Part shown: in pieces, positions 46,890 to 57,314 of the stretch
Layout: every line of letters starts with the position of its first letter
How positions within the stretch are numbered: position 1 is the first letter of the stretch
NCBI GenBank assembly: GCA_903995115.1
Contig: LR877164.1
Span: forward strand, 124,001 to 188,000
Origin: Angomonas deanei
Lineage: Eukaryota > Euglenozoa > Kinetoplastea > Trypanosomatida > Trypanosomatidae
DNA length: 64,000 nucleotides
Direction: 5' to 3'
Notes under the pieces: model-generated
What the model saw: the letters and a program-made list of their open reading frames with translations, nothing else
Told to the model about the DNA's origin: nothing
The model's database searches: none
Translations under genes and position numbers: made by a program

Positions 46890-49800
46890 ATGTCTTTTCG
46901 ATCCAATAGTAATACCAGCTTTGGTAGTGTAGGAGTGTCCGAGCGGCACGGGGGAGGGGAGGATCCCGCCTGGCTACAGCCGTGGCGCACCCCTTCCGCT
47001 GCTCGGATAGGCGGATTAGCGCTCATTTCCAGCGTCGATAGTTTACTCCATAATGTCGTCAAGGCACGAAAAACAAGTGTCAAGATGATTTACGGGCTGC
47101 GTCAGAATCCAGACACCGCCACGCTCATGACCTCGATGCGGTCGGTAGAGGCGCAGCAGCGTACCTCACCCACTGGCATCACACTGATCGACATTGCCTG
47201 CAGTCCCAGCTCCAGGCGCACCTCCACCGTCTTCGAGCCCCGCAGCTCCGCCCAGTTCTCCGGCTGTTACTGTCCCAGCGGTGTCTCCAGCGACCGCCCC
47301 GAGCGGACGGGTAGCTCTGCCAAGGACAGCGGCACCTCTACCCCCGCCGCGCAGCATGAGAATTATACCATTGTCAAGGAACTGAACTCCCCCGTGCCGG
47401 CGATCCCCCGCTTCAGCACGCTGGTGGAGGAGAAGGAGGCGCTCATGAAGCACATCGAGCGAGAGTCTCTCCCGCACCCACGGGACACCAACAGCAGCGA
47501 GAAGGGGCGGGAGAGTGAGTTCTCGCCGCTGCGGTATGGAAGTGTCGAGCCGCTCAGTCACACGGCGAGGCCCACCGGGGACGCCATGTCGCACTCTTCC
47601 TTCCTGAGTGGCAGCCAGGAGCTGCGGTCGGGGGAGGAAAGTCCCCCACTGGAGGGAATGGACTCCCTGGAGCGAGAAGAAGTAGAAGAAGCAGAGTACG
47701 AGGAGTTCGAGGAGGAGAATGCGAGCGAGCAAAACTTCGGGGAGGGCGGTCACCTCGCCTGTGTGCCGGGGGACTCCCTCTTCAACCGCTACACGCTTAT
47801 CCGACAGCTGGGGGTGGGCCGCAGTAGCAGGGTGTGGCTCGCCGTCGACCAGGAGCAGTGTGCTGTCAGCCGTCGGCAGCTCATCAAGGAGCTCGGGGAG
47901 GAGGAGGTGCGTCGACTGTATAACCCACGAGAAAAACCACTTTTCGTGGCGATCAAAATATTTCGCTGCGGGGAAACCTACTCCGACTGTGCCCTGTACG
48001 AGTCTGGTGTACTAAAGTACATTAACGAATACATTCGCGTGAAATCGATGCAAAAACGGTTTACACTGAACATTGGGCGATCCCACCGCAGTAGCGCCGC
48101 TGAAACCCCTTTGCGCAGCAGCAGCAATCCCACCAGCCCCCCACGCGCCAAGTTCGGTAGCAATGCGCTGGACAACTCCCTCACCACCAACAGTAGCGCC
48201 GACCGGCAGCTAGATGCGATCATTTCCTATCATCAGCGTATTACCTGCATGAAAGGGTACTTCAGTGTCGACGGGGAGTATGGCACCCATAACTGCCTAG
48301 TGATGGACGTGGTGGGGGCGGGGGTGGATGCCGCTATCAACGAGGCAGAACTAAAAGGTTTGCCCTTGGAGATTGTCAGCTCCATTCTCATCTCTGCCCT
48401 GGAGGGGCTGAGCCTGCTCGCGTCCATTAACGTCATTCACACCGACATCAAACCGGAAAATTTGCTCTTTGTGGATTTGGAAGAGTCCATTGCGAATGAG
48501 ATGCGCGAACTGCAAACGGCCCATCTTCACACCGGGCCGGATAGCAAGCTGTGGGGACCCTCCAGTGGTCTGCGCATTTCCGTCGCCGACTACCTACGGT
48601 ACCAAAAAGAAAACAAACTGGGGGAACTGAGCAAGACTATCAATGTGAATAGTTATAAAGTGTACGTGTCCGACTTTGGTCTCTCCTTTGTCGTGCCGCC
48701 CGTCCTGCGCGGTGGCGTGGATGGCCTGCGAGAGCTGGGGATGGACGACAGCGTGTTCGAGCTAGACCCGATGGAGCAGGTGCGGCTCATGACCAAGGCG
48801 CAGGAGCAGCAGGCACGACAGGCCAGGCCAGTGAGCAGCTTTGTTCGGGCAGGGAACCGGAAGAGTGGAAATGTGGAGTCCCCGCCGTTCCAGAGCATCA
48901 CTGCCGCTCCGTCTGCCGCGATGGATAGCTCTAGCACCGTCCGCGTCGAGCGGGTCTCCTACTTGAATGTGCACAACAGCAGCAATCACAACCCCATGAC
49001 CTCCGATAGCAGCATCAACAGCCACGAAAAGGAGGCGTCGCCGAGGTTCTCGCAGCGCAATGTCGCCTACACCTCCAGTCAGTGTGGCAGCCCCCTTCCC
49101 GTCGCCATGATGCCGGGTGGGAACATCCCCGACATTGCCGCGCGGAGCAGCAGCAGCGTGCCACGGGAGGAGAGCCCTAACCGACCGCTATCCGCCCTCT
49201 ACTCCGCCGTCGTCGCCCCTCCCACCGAACTGGAAAAGGATATTCTCGATCGGCAAAACTACAAGCGCGGTGTCACCGTCCAGAGCAGGGAGTACCGCTC
49301 CCCGGAGATCCTCCTCGGCCAGCACTTTCTCACCTCTAGCGATATATGGTCGATCGGCTGCATCGCCTACGAACTCGTGACCGGTAAGTTTTTGTTTGAC
49401 GCACACGCCGACTACGAAGAGGCGCTGGCGGAGGCCAACGCCCAGGACGCGGAGCGGCGACGTCTCGAAGGCAGTAATCGCTCCTCCCGGCAGTTCAGTG
49501 GTTGGTTCGATAAACTAAAAGGAAAGGGCAATGCCGCCAACTCGACAAGTGAGATGATCAGCGCCCCGTTTGACGACCCTACCGGAGAGAATACCATTAA
49601 CGCGCTGTACTACGAAGAGTATGAAAAGGACTTGGACGTGATTCACTTAAAGTCTATCATGAAGGTCATTGGCCCCCCGCCGCCGGCGCACCTATTCGCA
49701 GAACCGGTCGGCGTCTACGTCGAGCACTTCTTTGACGCGGAGGGTCGGTTCATGTTCTTCGAGGACGATGAGGCGGCGGCGTGCGGCGTGGAGGACGCCG

Positions 49801-50159
49801 CCCCGTGCAAGAGAAGGAGTTCCCTCTCCACCACGGAGAACTCGCTGAACTCGAGCACCAATGTCAGCTGGCTGCGCACCGACAGTGCCACCCCCTCCCT
49901 GGGGGTCAGTCCGGCCTCCGTCTCGCTACACTACGCACCTCCCAGCACCCAGGTGCACCGTGGCAACACGCGAAACTGCGCCACACCCACGCCGCGGTGG
50001 CGAGAGATCCAACAAGAGTTGGAGGAGAAATTTGAATCTAGGGACGAGGCCCATCAGTTCGAGGCCTTCCTGTCCGCCTGCCTTCAGTGGGATCCCTCCC
50101 AGCGGGCCGACGCGCTCACCTTGTTGCAGTCGAACTGGATTCAGTTCAGACAGCGTTGA
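46890..50159 (+). CDS. protein kinase, SRPK-like, with large inserts
   Basis: Ser/Thr kinase of 1,089 residues. The domain starts near residue 298 with the glycine loop LGVGRSSRVWLA. The ATP lysine is in FVAIKIF (about 355). The catalytic loop is VIHTDIKPENLLF (about 517), with the HTD form typical of SR-protein kinases rather than HRD. DFG is in VSDFGLSF (about 594). The activation segment resumes only after about 200 residues at QSREYRSPEILLG (about 800), then SSDIWSIGCIAYELVTGKFLFD and LSACLQWDPSQRADALTLL. Inserts in both lobes are Ser-rich and low-complexity, as SRPKs often have. All catalytic residues are present. SRPKs phosphorylate RS-domain splicing factors; the substrate here is inferred only. 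Confidence 0.85.
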   Translation: MSFRSNSNTSFGSVGVSERHGGGEDPAWLQPWRTPSAARIGGLALISSVDSLLHNVVKARKTSVKMIYGLRQNPDTATLMTSMRSVEAQQRTSPTGITLIDIACSPSSRRTSTVFEPRSSAQFSGCYCPSGVSSDRPERTGSSAKDSGTSTPAAQHENYTIVKELNSPVPAIPRFSTLVEEKEALMKHIERESLPHPRDTNSSEKGRESEFSPLRYGSVEPLSHTARPTGDAMSHSSFLSGSQELRSGEESPPLEGMDSLEREEVEEAEYEEFEEENASEQNFGEGGHLACVPGDSLFNRYTLIRQLGVGRSSRVWLAVDQEQCAVSRRQLIKELGEEEVRRLYNPREKPLFVAIKIFRCGETYSDCALYESGVLKYINEYIRVKSMQKRFTLNIGRSHRSSAAETPLRSSSNPTSPPRAKFGSNALDNSLTTNSSADRQLDAIISYHQRITCMKGYFSVDGEYGTHNCLVMDVVGAGVDAAINEAELKGLPLEIVSSILISALEGLSLLASINVIHTDIKPENLLFVDLEESIANEMRELQTAHLHTGPDSKLWGPSSGLRISVADYLRYQKENKLGELSKTINVNSYKVYVSDFGLSFVVPPVLRGGVDGLRELGMDDSVFELDPMEQVRLMTKAQEQQARQARPVSSFVRAGNRKSGNVESPPFQSITAAPSAAMDSSSTVRVERVSYLNVHNSSNHNPMTSDSSINSHEKEASPRFSQRNVAYTSSQCGSPLPVAMMPGGNIPDIAARSSSSVPREESPNRPLSALYSAVVAPPTELEKDILDRQNYKRGVTVQSREYRSPEILLGQHFLTSSDIWSIGCIAYELVTGKFLFDAHADYEEALAEANAQDAERRRLEGSNRSSRQFSGWFDKLKGKGNAANSTSEMISAPFDDPTGENTINALYYEEYEKDLDVIHLKSIMKVIGPPPPAHLFAEPVGVYVEHFFDAEGRFMFFEDDEAAACGVEDAAPCKRRSSLSTTENSLNSSTNVSWLRTDSATPSLGVSPASVSLHYAPPSTQVHRGNTRNCATPTPRWREIQQELEEKFESRDEAHQFEAFLSACLQWDPSQRADALTLLQSNWIQFRQR

Positions 50160-50396
50160 TAAAATAATGAAGAAGAAAAAAAAGCGAAAGAAATGCACAT
50201 TACATTTTACAATTCTTATACCCATAAGTATTAATGTTTTTGAGATGGCAAAACAAGACAAAAAAAAAAAAAAAGAGCTATGTGCCCAGGCAGATGATAA
50301 TCAATCAATTTGCTTTCCTTTCCCTCTCTCTCTTATATTTTTCAAAGAACTTCTATTTTATTTTTATAACCACACTTCAGAATACCAACTTCATCA

Positions 50397-51383
50397 ATGG
50401 ACTCCCCAGCCGCTGTGTCGCAACTCACTCACAAACGTAACGAGCTGGAAAAAGGGGTGTATAGCCTCTCTCTATCTAAAGAGGAGGACACAGACTTCAC
50501 GGAGGCGGCGGCCGCTCCTGTCGATCGGCAAGTTGCCTATTACCCCAACAAGCGAGAGCGGTGCGCGTCCTTGACGATCGCATCCGACACCGATGACGAG
50601 GCACAACCGTCCTCGAGGCGAATGGAAGGGGAAGAGGATCCCTTCTGTGTCTCCCGTTGCTTAATGAACGCTTTCTTGGAAAGTGAATTCAGTGACGCCG
50701 ATGAGGTCACGGAGCCGACACGGCATGTCAGCGCGCCAAAAGAGGAGGATTCCTTCAGGATAGAAGTGGCAGTACCGACGGCTTTCACCACCGCCGCCGG
50801 ACGGACCATTTGCCTCAGAGAAAAGAAGACGGTTCAACGGTACACACCGGAGGACGAACAGAACAAGGGTCAGACAGAAAGAAAAGTGAACCCACTCTAT
50901 CAATTCCTATTTGAAAACCCAGTCCTCTGTTCACGTGATCAGCTGTTGGCGGCGAAAGTGGTGGAAAGGGAAGAGGTGTTGGTGTCGTCTGACGACTCCG
51001 ATGACGAAACCGAAGTGAGTCTTCAACTGGAGTACGCAGAAAGTGAAGGAGAGGTAGCGGAGGAACACGACGAGAAGGCGAACACCACCGATGACGAAAC
51101 CTTTTTGAGACAAGCTCGGGAAATCATTCTGCTCTCTTCTCTCCAACGAAAGTCATTTCATATGTCGGATAACCGACGTCATAACACATTTTCGATGGAT
51201 AAGTTTTTCCCCGTTACAGTCAACCGAATCCATCAGAGTGCTTCACTAAATGAGAAACTCTCCTCGCACGTCTGTCGCCGCATCCTGAACGCCGACGACG
51301 ATGACCGCCCACCTTGTTTGTTCACGGCGATCGACTATACCGGTTTCACTAGGGCGGACGGTAGTCGTATTTATATCCAGTAA
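50397..51383 (+). CDS. acidic protein of unknown function
   Basis: 328 residues with no recognised domain. Asp/Glu/Ser clusters (SSDDSDDETEVSL, SDTDDEAQPSSRR) suggest casein-kinase-2-type phosphorylation sites. A possible folded C-terminal part includes FLRQAREIILLSSLQRKSF and CLFTAIDYTGFTRADGSRIY. The ATG at 50397 is preceded by a pyrimidine-rich stretch at about 50309-50352. It sits between the SRPK-like kinase and eIF4A; nothing in the context suggests its job. Confidence 0.65.
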   Translation: MDSPAAVSQLTHKRNELEKGVYSLSLSKEEDTDFTEAAAAPVDRQVAYYPNKRERCASLTIASDTDDEAQPSSRRMEGEEDPFCVSRCLMNAFLESEFSDADEVTEPTRHVSAPKEEDSFRIEVAVPTAFTTAAGRTICLREKKTVQRYTPEDEQNKGQTERKVNPLYQFLFENPVLCSRDQLLAAKVVEREEVLVSSDDSDDETEVSLQLEYAESEGEVAEEHDEKANTTDDETFLRQAREIILLSSLQRKSFHMSDNRRHNTFSMDKFFPVTVNRIHQSASLNEKLSSHVCRRILNADDDDRPPCLFTAIDYTGFTRADGSRIYIQ

Positions 51384-51519
51384 CACAGATTTTTTCAAAA
51401 TTGTTTTTTGCTTCTATGCACTGCTAACCTTTTGTTTCTGCTATTCACTTTTAAAACACAACAATTTTTTTGCCTGTACTTCGCCACCACGTCGCACCTG
51501 TTCACTTTCTTCCATCCAG

Positions 51520-51566
51520 CAATTATCCTTCTTCACTTCCACTCTTTCTTTTCTCGCATCTCAAAG
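51520..51566 (+). promoter_or_regulatory. trans-splice acceptor of eIF4A copy 1
   Basis: A pyrimidine-rich stretch (TTCTTCACTTCCACTCTTTC and onward) precedes AG at 51565-51566. The 5' UTR would be 38 nt and contains its own T10 run. From this AG onward the sequence matches copy 2 almost perfectly; before it, similarity drops. Confidence 0.6.
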
Positions 51567-51604
51567 ATTTTTAAGCTATCCCCAAACTCTCTTTTTTTTT
51601 TCCT

Positions 51605-52819
51605 ATGTCGGATGATAAACGCATCGCGCCTCAGGATCAGGACTCCTTCGTGGATGACCAGCCAGGAGTGAAGCCCATCGCCTCGTTCGATGACATGCCC
51701 CTCCACCAGAACCTCCTCCGAGGTATCTACTCCTATGGTTTCGAGAAGCCGTCTAGTATTCAGCAGCGTGCCATCGCCCCGCTCACCCGCGGCGGTGACA
51801 TCATCGCTCAGGCCCAGTCCGGTACCGGTAAGACGGGCGCCTTCTCCATCGGCCTCCTCCAGCGTCTGGACTTCCGTCACGACAACGTCCTCCAGGCCAT
51901 CGTGCTCTCCCCCACCAGAGAGCTCGCCATGCAGACCGCCGAGGTGATCGGCCGTATCGGCGAGTACCTCGCCGAGGGCAAGCAGTTCTGCGAGACCTTC
52001 GTCGGCGGAACCCGCGTTCAGGATGACTTGAAGAAGCTCCAGGCCGGTATCGTCGTCGCCGTCGGTACCCCCGGTCGTGTGCAGGATCTCCTCAAGCGTG
52101 GCGCCCTCAAGGCCGACTCCATCCGCATCATCGTCCTCGACGAAGCCGATGAGATGCTCTCCCAGGGTTTCGCCGATCAGGTCGGTGATGTGTTCCGCTT
52201 CCTCCCCCGTGATGTGCAGGTCGCCCTCTTCTCCGCCACCATGCCCGAGGACGTGCTCGACCTCACCAAGAAGCTCATGCGTGACCCCACCCGCATTCTC
52301 GTGAAGCGTGAGTCCCTCACCCTCGAGGGTATCAAGCAGTTCTACGTCGACGTCGAGGAGGAGCACAAGATCGACACCCTCATGGATCTCTACGAGACCG
52401 TGTCCATCGCGCAGTCCGTCATCTTCGCCAACTCCCGCCGTAAGGTCGACTACATTGCCCGCACGCTCAACGAGAACAACCACACCGTCAGTGCCATCCA
52501 CGCCGATATGACCAAGGAGGAGCGTGAGCGCGTCATGAACACCTTCCGTAGCGGCAGCTCCCGCGTGCTCGTCACCACCGACCTCGTCGCCCGTGGTATC
52601 GATGTGCACCACGTGAACATTGTCATCAACTACGAGATCCCCATGAACAAGGAGAACTACCTCCACCGTATCGGTCGTGGTGGTCGTTACGGCCGTAAGG
52701 GTGTTGCCATCAACTTTGTCTCCCAGAAGGACGCCGAGCTCCTGAGCGAGATCGAGGCCCACTACCATACCCAGATCGAGGAGCTCCCCGTCGACTTCGC
52801 CGCCTACCTCGGCGAGTAA
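51605..52819 (+). CDS. eIF4A: eukaryotic initiation factor 4A, tandem copy 1
   Basis: ATP-dependent DEAD-box RNA helicase that unwinds mRNA 5' ends during cap-dependent initiation. All motifs are present: Q motif region ([12 protein letters not shown]), I AQSGTGKT, Ia PTRELA, Ib [56 protein letters not shown]. The length of 404 residues is exactly that of the family. The protein is identical to that of the copy 2,010 bp downstream; the coding DNA differs by five synonymous transitions. The strong C/G third-position bias indicates high expression. The antisense long open frame is a by-product of this bias. Confidence 0.97.
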   Translation: MSDDKRIAPQDQDSFVDDQPGVKPIASFDDMPLHQNLLRGIYSYGFEKPSSIQQRAIAPLTRGGDIIAQAQSGTGKTGAFSIGLLQRLDFRHDNVLQAIVLSPTRELAMQTAEVIGRIGEYLAEGKQFCETFVGGTRVQDDLKKLQAGIVVAVGTPGRVQDLLKRGALKADSIRIIVLDEADEMLSQGFADQVGDVFRFLPRDVQVALFSATMPEDVLDLTKKLMRDPTRILVKRESLTLEGIKQFYVDVEEEHKIDTLMDLYETVSIAQSVIFANSRRKVDYIARTLNENNHTVSAIHADMTKEERERVMNTFRSGSSRVLVTTDLVARGIDVHHVNIVINYEIPMNKENYLHRIGRGGRYGRKGVAINFVSQKDAELLSEIEAHYHTQIEELPVDFAAYLGE

Positions 52820-53574
52820 GGACACCGCTGAACGTCCCTGCTCGTTACTCCTCTGACTTTCTTTTCTTTCTATCTTTGACGACACGATTTTATTTGTGGG
52901 TGAAATAGAAAACAGAAAAAACAGAAAAAAAGCAGTAAGATACACTATGAATTAATTCTTATGCTTTTGGAGAGTTTCGAGCGGGGGTTTTGGACAACCA
53001 GATACTTCCTTTTTTTTTTTTTTAAGTAACACTAACTAATTTTACCTCTTTTTTGCTGATGTTCTTTTGTTTTTTTTGTTTTTTTCGCGTGTAGAGAATA
53101 TGTGACTGTTTCTTTCGGACACAGAAATCTTATGTAACGAAAAAAAAGAAAATGAAAAGAAGATAAATACAAATAGGAGCCCCCAGTAGAAAAAGTTTTG
53201 TTGTTGTTGTTTTTCGGTTTTTTTTATAATGGAAAAAAAAAAACCACTTTAAGATCTTTTTTTTATAGACGTGCGTCTTCAGTTCTCTTTTTAAGAGCAC
53301 TCACACACACACAAACAATAATAATTATGCGTATCCGTTACCATATGGCACAAAAAAAAAAAAACAATGAAACAAAAAAAACTACATAACAATAATTCAT
53401 TTTTCTCAAAGTAAAAAAAAAAAAAAAATTAAGTAACCCTAATATAACTATTATATTTCTCTAATGTAACTAATCTTCCCGTTAGGATCGCACTCTTCTC
53501 TCTGGCGCACGCTTCTATCTGCTGGATATCGTATTTCACAATCGAACTTTCCTTTTCCCTTCTCACGTCTCACA
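52820..53574. other. spacer between the eIF4A copies
   Basis: About 750 bp holding the 3' UTR of copy 1, A/T runs and the acceptor region of copy 2. It shares no clear long similarity with the spacer after copy 2, apart from the first five bases after the stop codon. No gene is seen. Confidence 0.55.
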
Positions 53575-53575
53575 G
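53538..53575 (+). promoter_or_regulatory. trans-splice acceptor of eIF4A copy 2
   Basis: Pyrimidine tract (CTTTCCTTTTCCCTTCTCAC) followed by AG at 53574-53575, in the same place relative to the gene as in copy 1. The 5' UTR downstream matches copy 1 except for one extra T in the T run. Confidence 0.6.
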
Positions 53576-53614
53576 ATTTTTAAGCTATCCCCAAACTCTC
53601 TTTTTTTTTTTCCT

Positions 53615-54829
53615 ATGTCGGATGATAAACGCATCGCGCCTCAGGATCAGGACTCCTTCGTGGATGACCAGCCAGGAGTGAAGCCCATCGCCTCGTTCGA
53701 TGACATGCCCCTCCACCAGAACCTCCTCCGAGGTATCTACTCCTATGGTTTCGAGAAGCCGTCTAGTATTCAGCAGCGTGCCATCGCCCCGCTCACCCGC
53801 GGCGGTGACATCATCGCTCAGGCCCAGTCCGGTACCGGTAAGACGGGCGCCTTCTCCATCGGCCTCCTCCAGCGTCTGGACTTCCGTCACGACAACGTCC
53901 TCCAGGCCATCGTGCTCTCCCCCACCAGAGAGCTCGCCATGCAGACCGCCGAGGTGATCGGCCGTATCGGCGAGTACCTCGCCGAGGGCAAGCAGTTCTG
54001 CGAGACCTTCGTCGGCGGAACCCGCGTTCAGGATGACTTGAAGAAGCTCCAAGCCGGTATCGTCGTCGCCGTCGGTACCCCCGGTCGTGTGCAGGATCTC
54101 CTCAAGCGTGGCGCCCTCAAGGCCGACTCCATCCGCATCATCGTCCTCGACGAAGCCGATGAGATGCTCTCCCAGGGTTTCGCCGATCAGGTCGGTGATG
54201 TGTTCCGCTTCCTCCCCCGTGATGTGCAGGTCGCCCTCTTCTCCGCCACCATGCCCGAGGACGTGCTCGACCTCACCAAGAAGCTCATGCGTGACCCCAC
54301 CCGCATTCTCGTGAAGCGTGAGTCCCTCACCCTCGAGGGTATCAAGCAGTTCTACGTCGACGTCGAGGAGGAGCACAAGATCGACACCCTCATGGATCTC
54401 TACGAGACCGTGTCCATCGCGCAGTCCGTCATCTTCGCCAACTCCCGCCGTAAGGTCGACTACATTGCCCGCACGCTCAACGAGAACAACCACACCGTCA
54501 GCGCCATCCACGCCGATATGACCAAGGAGGAGCGTGAGCGCGTCATGAACACCTTCCGTAGCGGCAGCTCCCGCGTGCTCGTCACCACCGACCTCGTCGC
54601 CCGTGGTATCGATGTGCACCACGTGAACATTGTCATCAACTACGAGATCCCCATGAACAAGGAGAACTACCTCCACCGTATCGGTCGTGGTGGTCGTTAC
54701 GGCCGTAAGGGTGTTGCTATCAACTTTGTCTCCCAGAAGGACGCCGAGCTCCTGAGCGAGATCGAGGCCCACTACCACACCCAGATCGAGGAACTCCCCG
54801 TCGACTTCGCCGCCTACCTCGGCGAGTAA
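53615..54829 (+). CDS. eIF4A: eukaryotic initiation factor 4A, tandem copy 2
   Basis: Same 404-residue protein as the copy at 51605, with every DEAD-box motif intact. Differences from copy 1 are at positions corresponding to 52042, 52492, 52708, 52768 and 52783, all synonymous transitions. The 3' UTR is unrelated to that of copy 1, so the two mRNAs can be regulated separately although they make the same protein, a common arrangement for duplicated housekeeping genes in trypanosomatids. Confidence 0.97.
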   Translation: MSDDKRIAPQDQDSFVDDQPGVKPIASFDDMPLHQNLLRGIYSYGFEKPSSIQQRAIAPLTRGGDIIAQAQSGTGKTGAFSIGLLQRLDFRHDNVLQAIVLSPTRELAMQTAEVIGRIGEYLAEGKQFCETFVGGTRVQDDLKKLQAGIVVAVGTPGRVQDLLKRGALKADSIRIIVLDEADEMLSQGFADQVGDVFRFLPRDVQVALFSATMPEDVLDLTKKLMRDPTRILVKRESLTLEGIKQFYVDVEEEHKIDTLMDLYETVSIAQSVIFANSRRKVDYIARTLNENNHTVSAIHADMTKEERERVMNTFRSGSSRVLVTTDLVARGIDVHHVNIVINYEIPMNKENYLHRIGRGGRYGRKGVAINFVSQKDAELLSEIEAHYHTQIEELPVDFAAYLGE

Positions 54830-55589
54830 GGACAGATCAGTGTATGTGTGTGTATGAACGTTAGTGTTTGACGGATAACGGAAACCAAACGTTCATATCA
54901 TTGTTTTATCTATGTTCTCTCTCTATATGGAATTGGATACCTTACACGCGGGTGTGATTTTTTGCTGTTCTTGTTTCATTTTTCATTTTCGGAAGAAAAG
55001 AAAGAAAAAAAAACAGTTCAGTGAAAACAGTGGCATACCGGCCTTTTTTTTTTTTTTCAATATCTAAATAAGTAAATGTCTGTTTTTCTTTCTTCCAATG
55101 ATGGATGAATAAAAGTACACTTTTTTTTTCAGCGAAACAATTTTTTTTAAAAGTATTCTACCTGAAAGCATTTTTTTTAAGAAAAAAATTGTAACATTTA
55201 TCATTAAAAAAAAAAGTCTACACGCATTTTTAATTCGGAAGGCATATAATCAAAATAAACAAAAAAAAAATTAATTAAGTAAAAAAAAAAAAATCTCATA
55301 ACTGTTAAATTACCCGCTATTTTATTACGAGTGCAAGTATATATTATAAGAGAAAAAATAAGGAAAAATAAGTGTTCTTTTTTTTAAAAATACGAACTAA
55401 TTATTAATGGTAAAGTAAACAAAAAAAAAAAACTGTTTTTCCTCGACACCGTTTTCTGTGTTTAGTTAATATGAAAACCTTTTTTTTTCAAAGAAGCAAC
55501 ACAAAACTCTCTCTCCTCCTTCCACTTTATTTATTTATTTTTGTTTTCATTTGTAGCCAACATAGAGAACAACCGTATTACGCAATACA
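54830..55589. other. long AT-rich spacer
   Basis: About 760 bp, one of the longest spacers, with very many A/T homopolymers between 55000 and 55500 and a pyrimidine block at about 55507-55550 followed by AG at 55556-55557, the likely acceptor for the next gene. No gene or RNA was recognised. Confidence 0.5.
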
Positions 55590-56884
55590 ATGAGCTCCCT
55601 CGAGACGCCGACCGCCAGCAGTGAGGTCACCTCCACCTCCCTGGGAAGGAATGCGATCCCTCACAGCAGCCCCAGTAGTAGTCCTCCCAACCGGATACAG
55701 AATCCCCCACACTCCCCTGTCATGAGCCGCAGCAGCACCTCCCTCCTCAAGAGTCCGGCTCACGATAATAGTAATCCTCCTCATACATTAATAATAATGA
55801 GGAGAGGAAGGCAGCCACCACCAGCGCGTCCTCCTCTACCTCCATTAGTGTGGCGTTAGAGGCAATGCACCCCCGGAACTCCAGCGAGGCGTCCATGCAT
55901 GAGAATAATAATAATAATAATAATGAAAATAGTAATCCGATTGAGGTGGAGGCGCTGCTAGACGCCGTCCGTGAGGCACTCCGTCAGAGCGGTTACCCCA
56001 ACCCCACCTACCGAGACATTATGCGCGTTATTGAAACGTTTAATGAGAATAACAGTAAGGCGAATAGTGAGGGACAGCCGGTAGACACACATCATCATGA
56101 CCGTGATTACCCTCCTCAAACTAGCACCACGGCTGGACAGCCCCATTCAAAGAAACGGACCCAACCAAGAGTGGAGGAGGACAGACCAGTGTACGCCTCC
56201 CCTTATCACAGCCATAACACAAAAAACAAAAAGTTCATCAATCCAGCGGATTACTTACGACCGGAGGCACGTCTGGCCAGATATATTAAACATTATGATA
56301 AATCGTTAAAAACGTTTTATGCCTCGCATCCTCAGTTGCAAACTAATACGAACATCAATCATCAGCGTCCTCCTCACCTGAATGGAAGTGTGGAGGAACC
56401 AGTGGAGCCGTACACCGCAGCGGCCACCGTGCTGCGCCCCACCACACGACAGGAGGCCAACATCATTTATAACATCACAGGGGACCCACGGTACCGCTAC
56501 CGGCGCGAGTACGAGGACGAGAACTACTGTGACCCCCATGACGTCAGCCAGTCCCGTCAGTTCGCACTGCAACAGTATAAGTCAGGAAAGGTATGCAATG
56601 TGCAGCGGGCAGGACGTATTCCTGTTTCTCACACCAATGCAAATCACAATAATCGATTGGCGAATCAGTTTCGACCACCGTTTGATGTCTCCGTGAACAC
56701 CAACAACAATAGGGAGGGATATACCAGCAGTAAGAGTCGGTGTATCTCCCTCTACGCGGTGGACTACCTAGACCCAGTGGGGAGCACCCTACCCAGAAGA
56801 ACGGATAAGGTGCAGCGAGGAGAGTATATGCGGGAACTGTGGGAGCGAGATGCTTTTCTTAAACGGATGGAAAAGGGAAAATAA
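55590..56884 (+). CDS. HYLS1-like centriole/ciliogenesis protein, one frame break
   Basis: HYLS1 is a centriolar protein needed to build cilia. The helical segment IEVEALLDAVREALRQSGYP resembles the HYLS1 box, and the C-terminus (LPRRTDKVQRGEYMRELWER, then DAFLKRM) resembles the HYLS1 C-terminal motif. Between them lies NPADYLRPEARLARYIKHYD and a low-complexity part with poly-Asn. The ATG frame at 55590 ends at 55859. The other frame is open from 55775 and reads INNNEERKAATTSASSSTSI into the conserved part, so one break lies between 55775 and 55858, next to an AAT repeat. The joined length is about 430 residues. The identification rests on short motifs only. Confidence 0.5.
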
Positions 56885-57155
56885 AAAAAAAAAAGTTTTA
56901 TTTTCTTTTTTTTTTTTTTTTGCATAGATAGATACGAACAGGAAAGTTCTTTTTTTCCTTGTTTTAAAAGTCTGTACTTTTTTATTTTCGTGTTACTTAT
57001 AGAAAAAAAAAAGATTTACTTGTTTCTGTTTTGACTTTATGGAGAAGTATTTTCTATTTATTCAGTTTTCTGTCAACAGTCACTATCTATCTTCCCTCTT
57101 TCAAAAAAAGGTATTTCGCCTCAAGTTTTATCTTACAAAAAAAAATAAAAAAAAA

Positions 57156-57314
57156 ATGGTCTGCCCTTTCACCATTGCTGTTCGCGTCGCGGTCGGTGCG
57201 GTGCTGCTCCGTGGACTCTACACTGGCTTCTCTCGTCTGTACGAACGCCACAACCAGAGCACGTTGAAGGAGGAGAAGAAGGAGGATGCTGCCCCTGTCC
57301 CAGCTCCTGCGTAA
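57156..57314 (+). CDS. 52-residue single-pass membrane protein, unknown
   Basis: ATG at 57156 and TAA at 57312-57314. The reading MVCPFTIAVRVAVGAVLLRG has one hydrophobic segment, followed by LYTGFSRLYERHNQS and a Lys/Glu then Ala/Pro tail. GC-rich third positions stand out from the AT-rich flanks, and a pyrimidine-rich tract lies upstream. The size and layout recall small subunits of mitochondrial respiratory complexes, but I know no matching family. The frame can be extended upstream to 57039, but that part is T-rich spacer. Confidence 0.7.
   Translation: MVCPFTIAVRVAVGAVLLRGLYTGFSRLYERHNQSTLKEEKKEDAAPVPAPA

Larger units (their letters stand above)
51565..54834 (+). repeat. tandem duplication homogenised over 5' UTR and CDS of eIF4A
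   Basis: Segments 51565-52824 and 53574-54834 are near-identical (five substitutions and one T-run length change seen by eye). Similarity begins at the AG acceptor and ends five bases after the stop codon. Confidence 0.85.

Noticed and set aside
51533-52945. Antisense open frame of about 470 codons opposite eIF4A copy 1
   Set aside because: It mirrors the strong third-position C/G bias of eIF4A, appears again opposite copy 2 (53585-54778), and has a repetitive Val/Leu/Gly/Asp composition with no domain.
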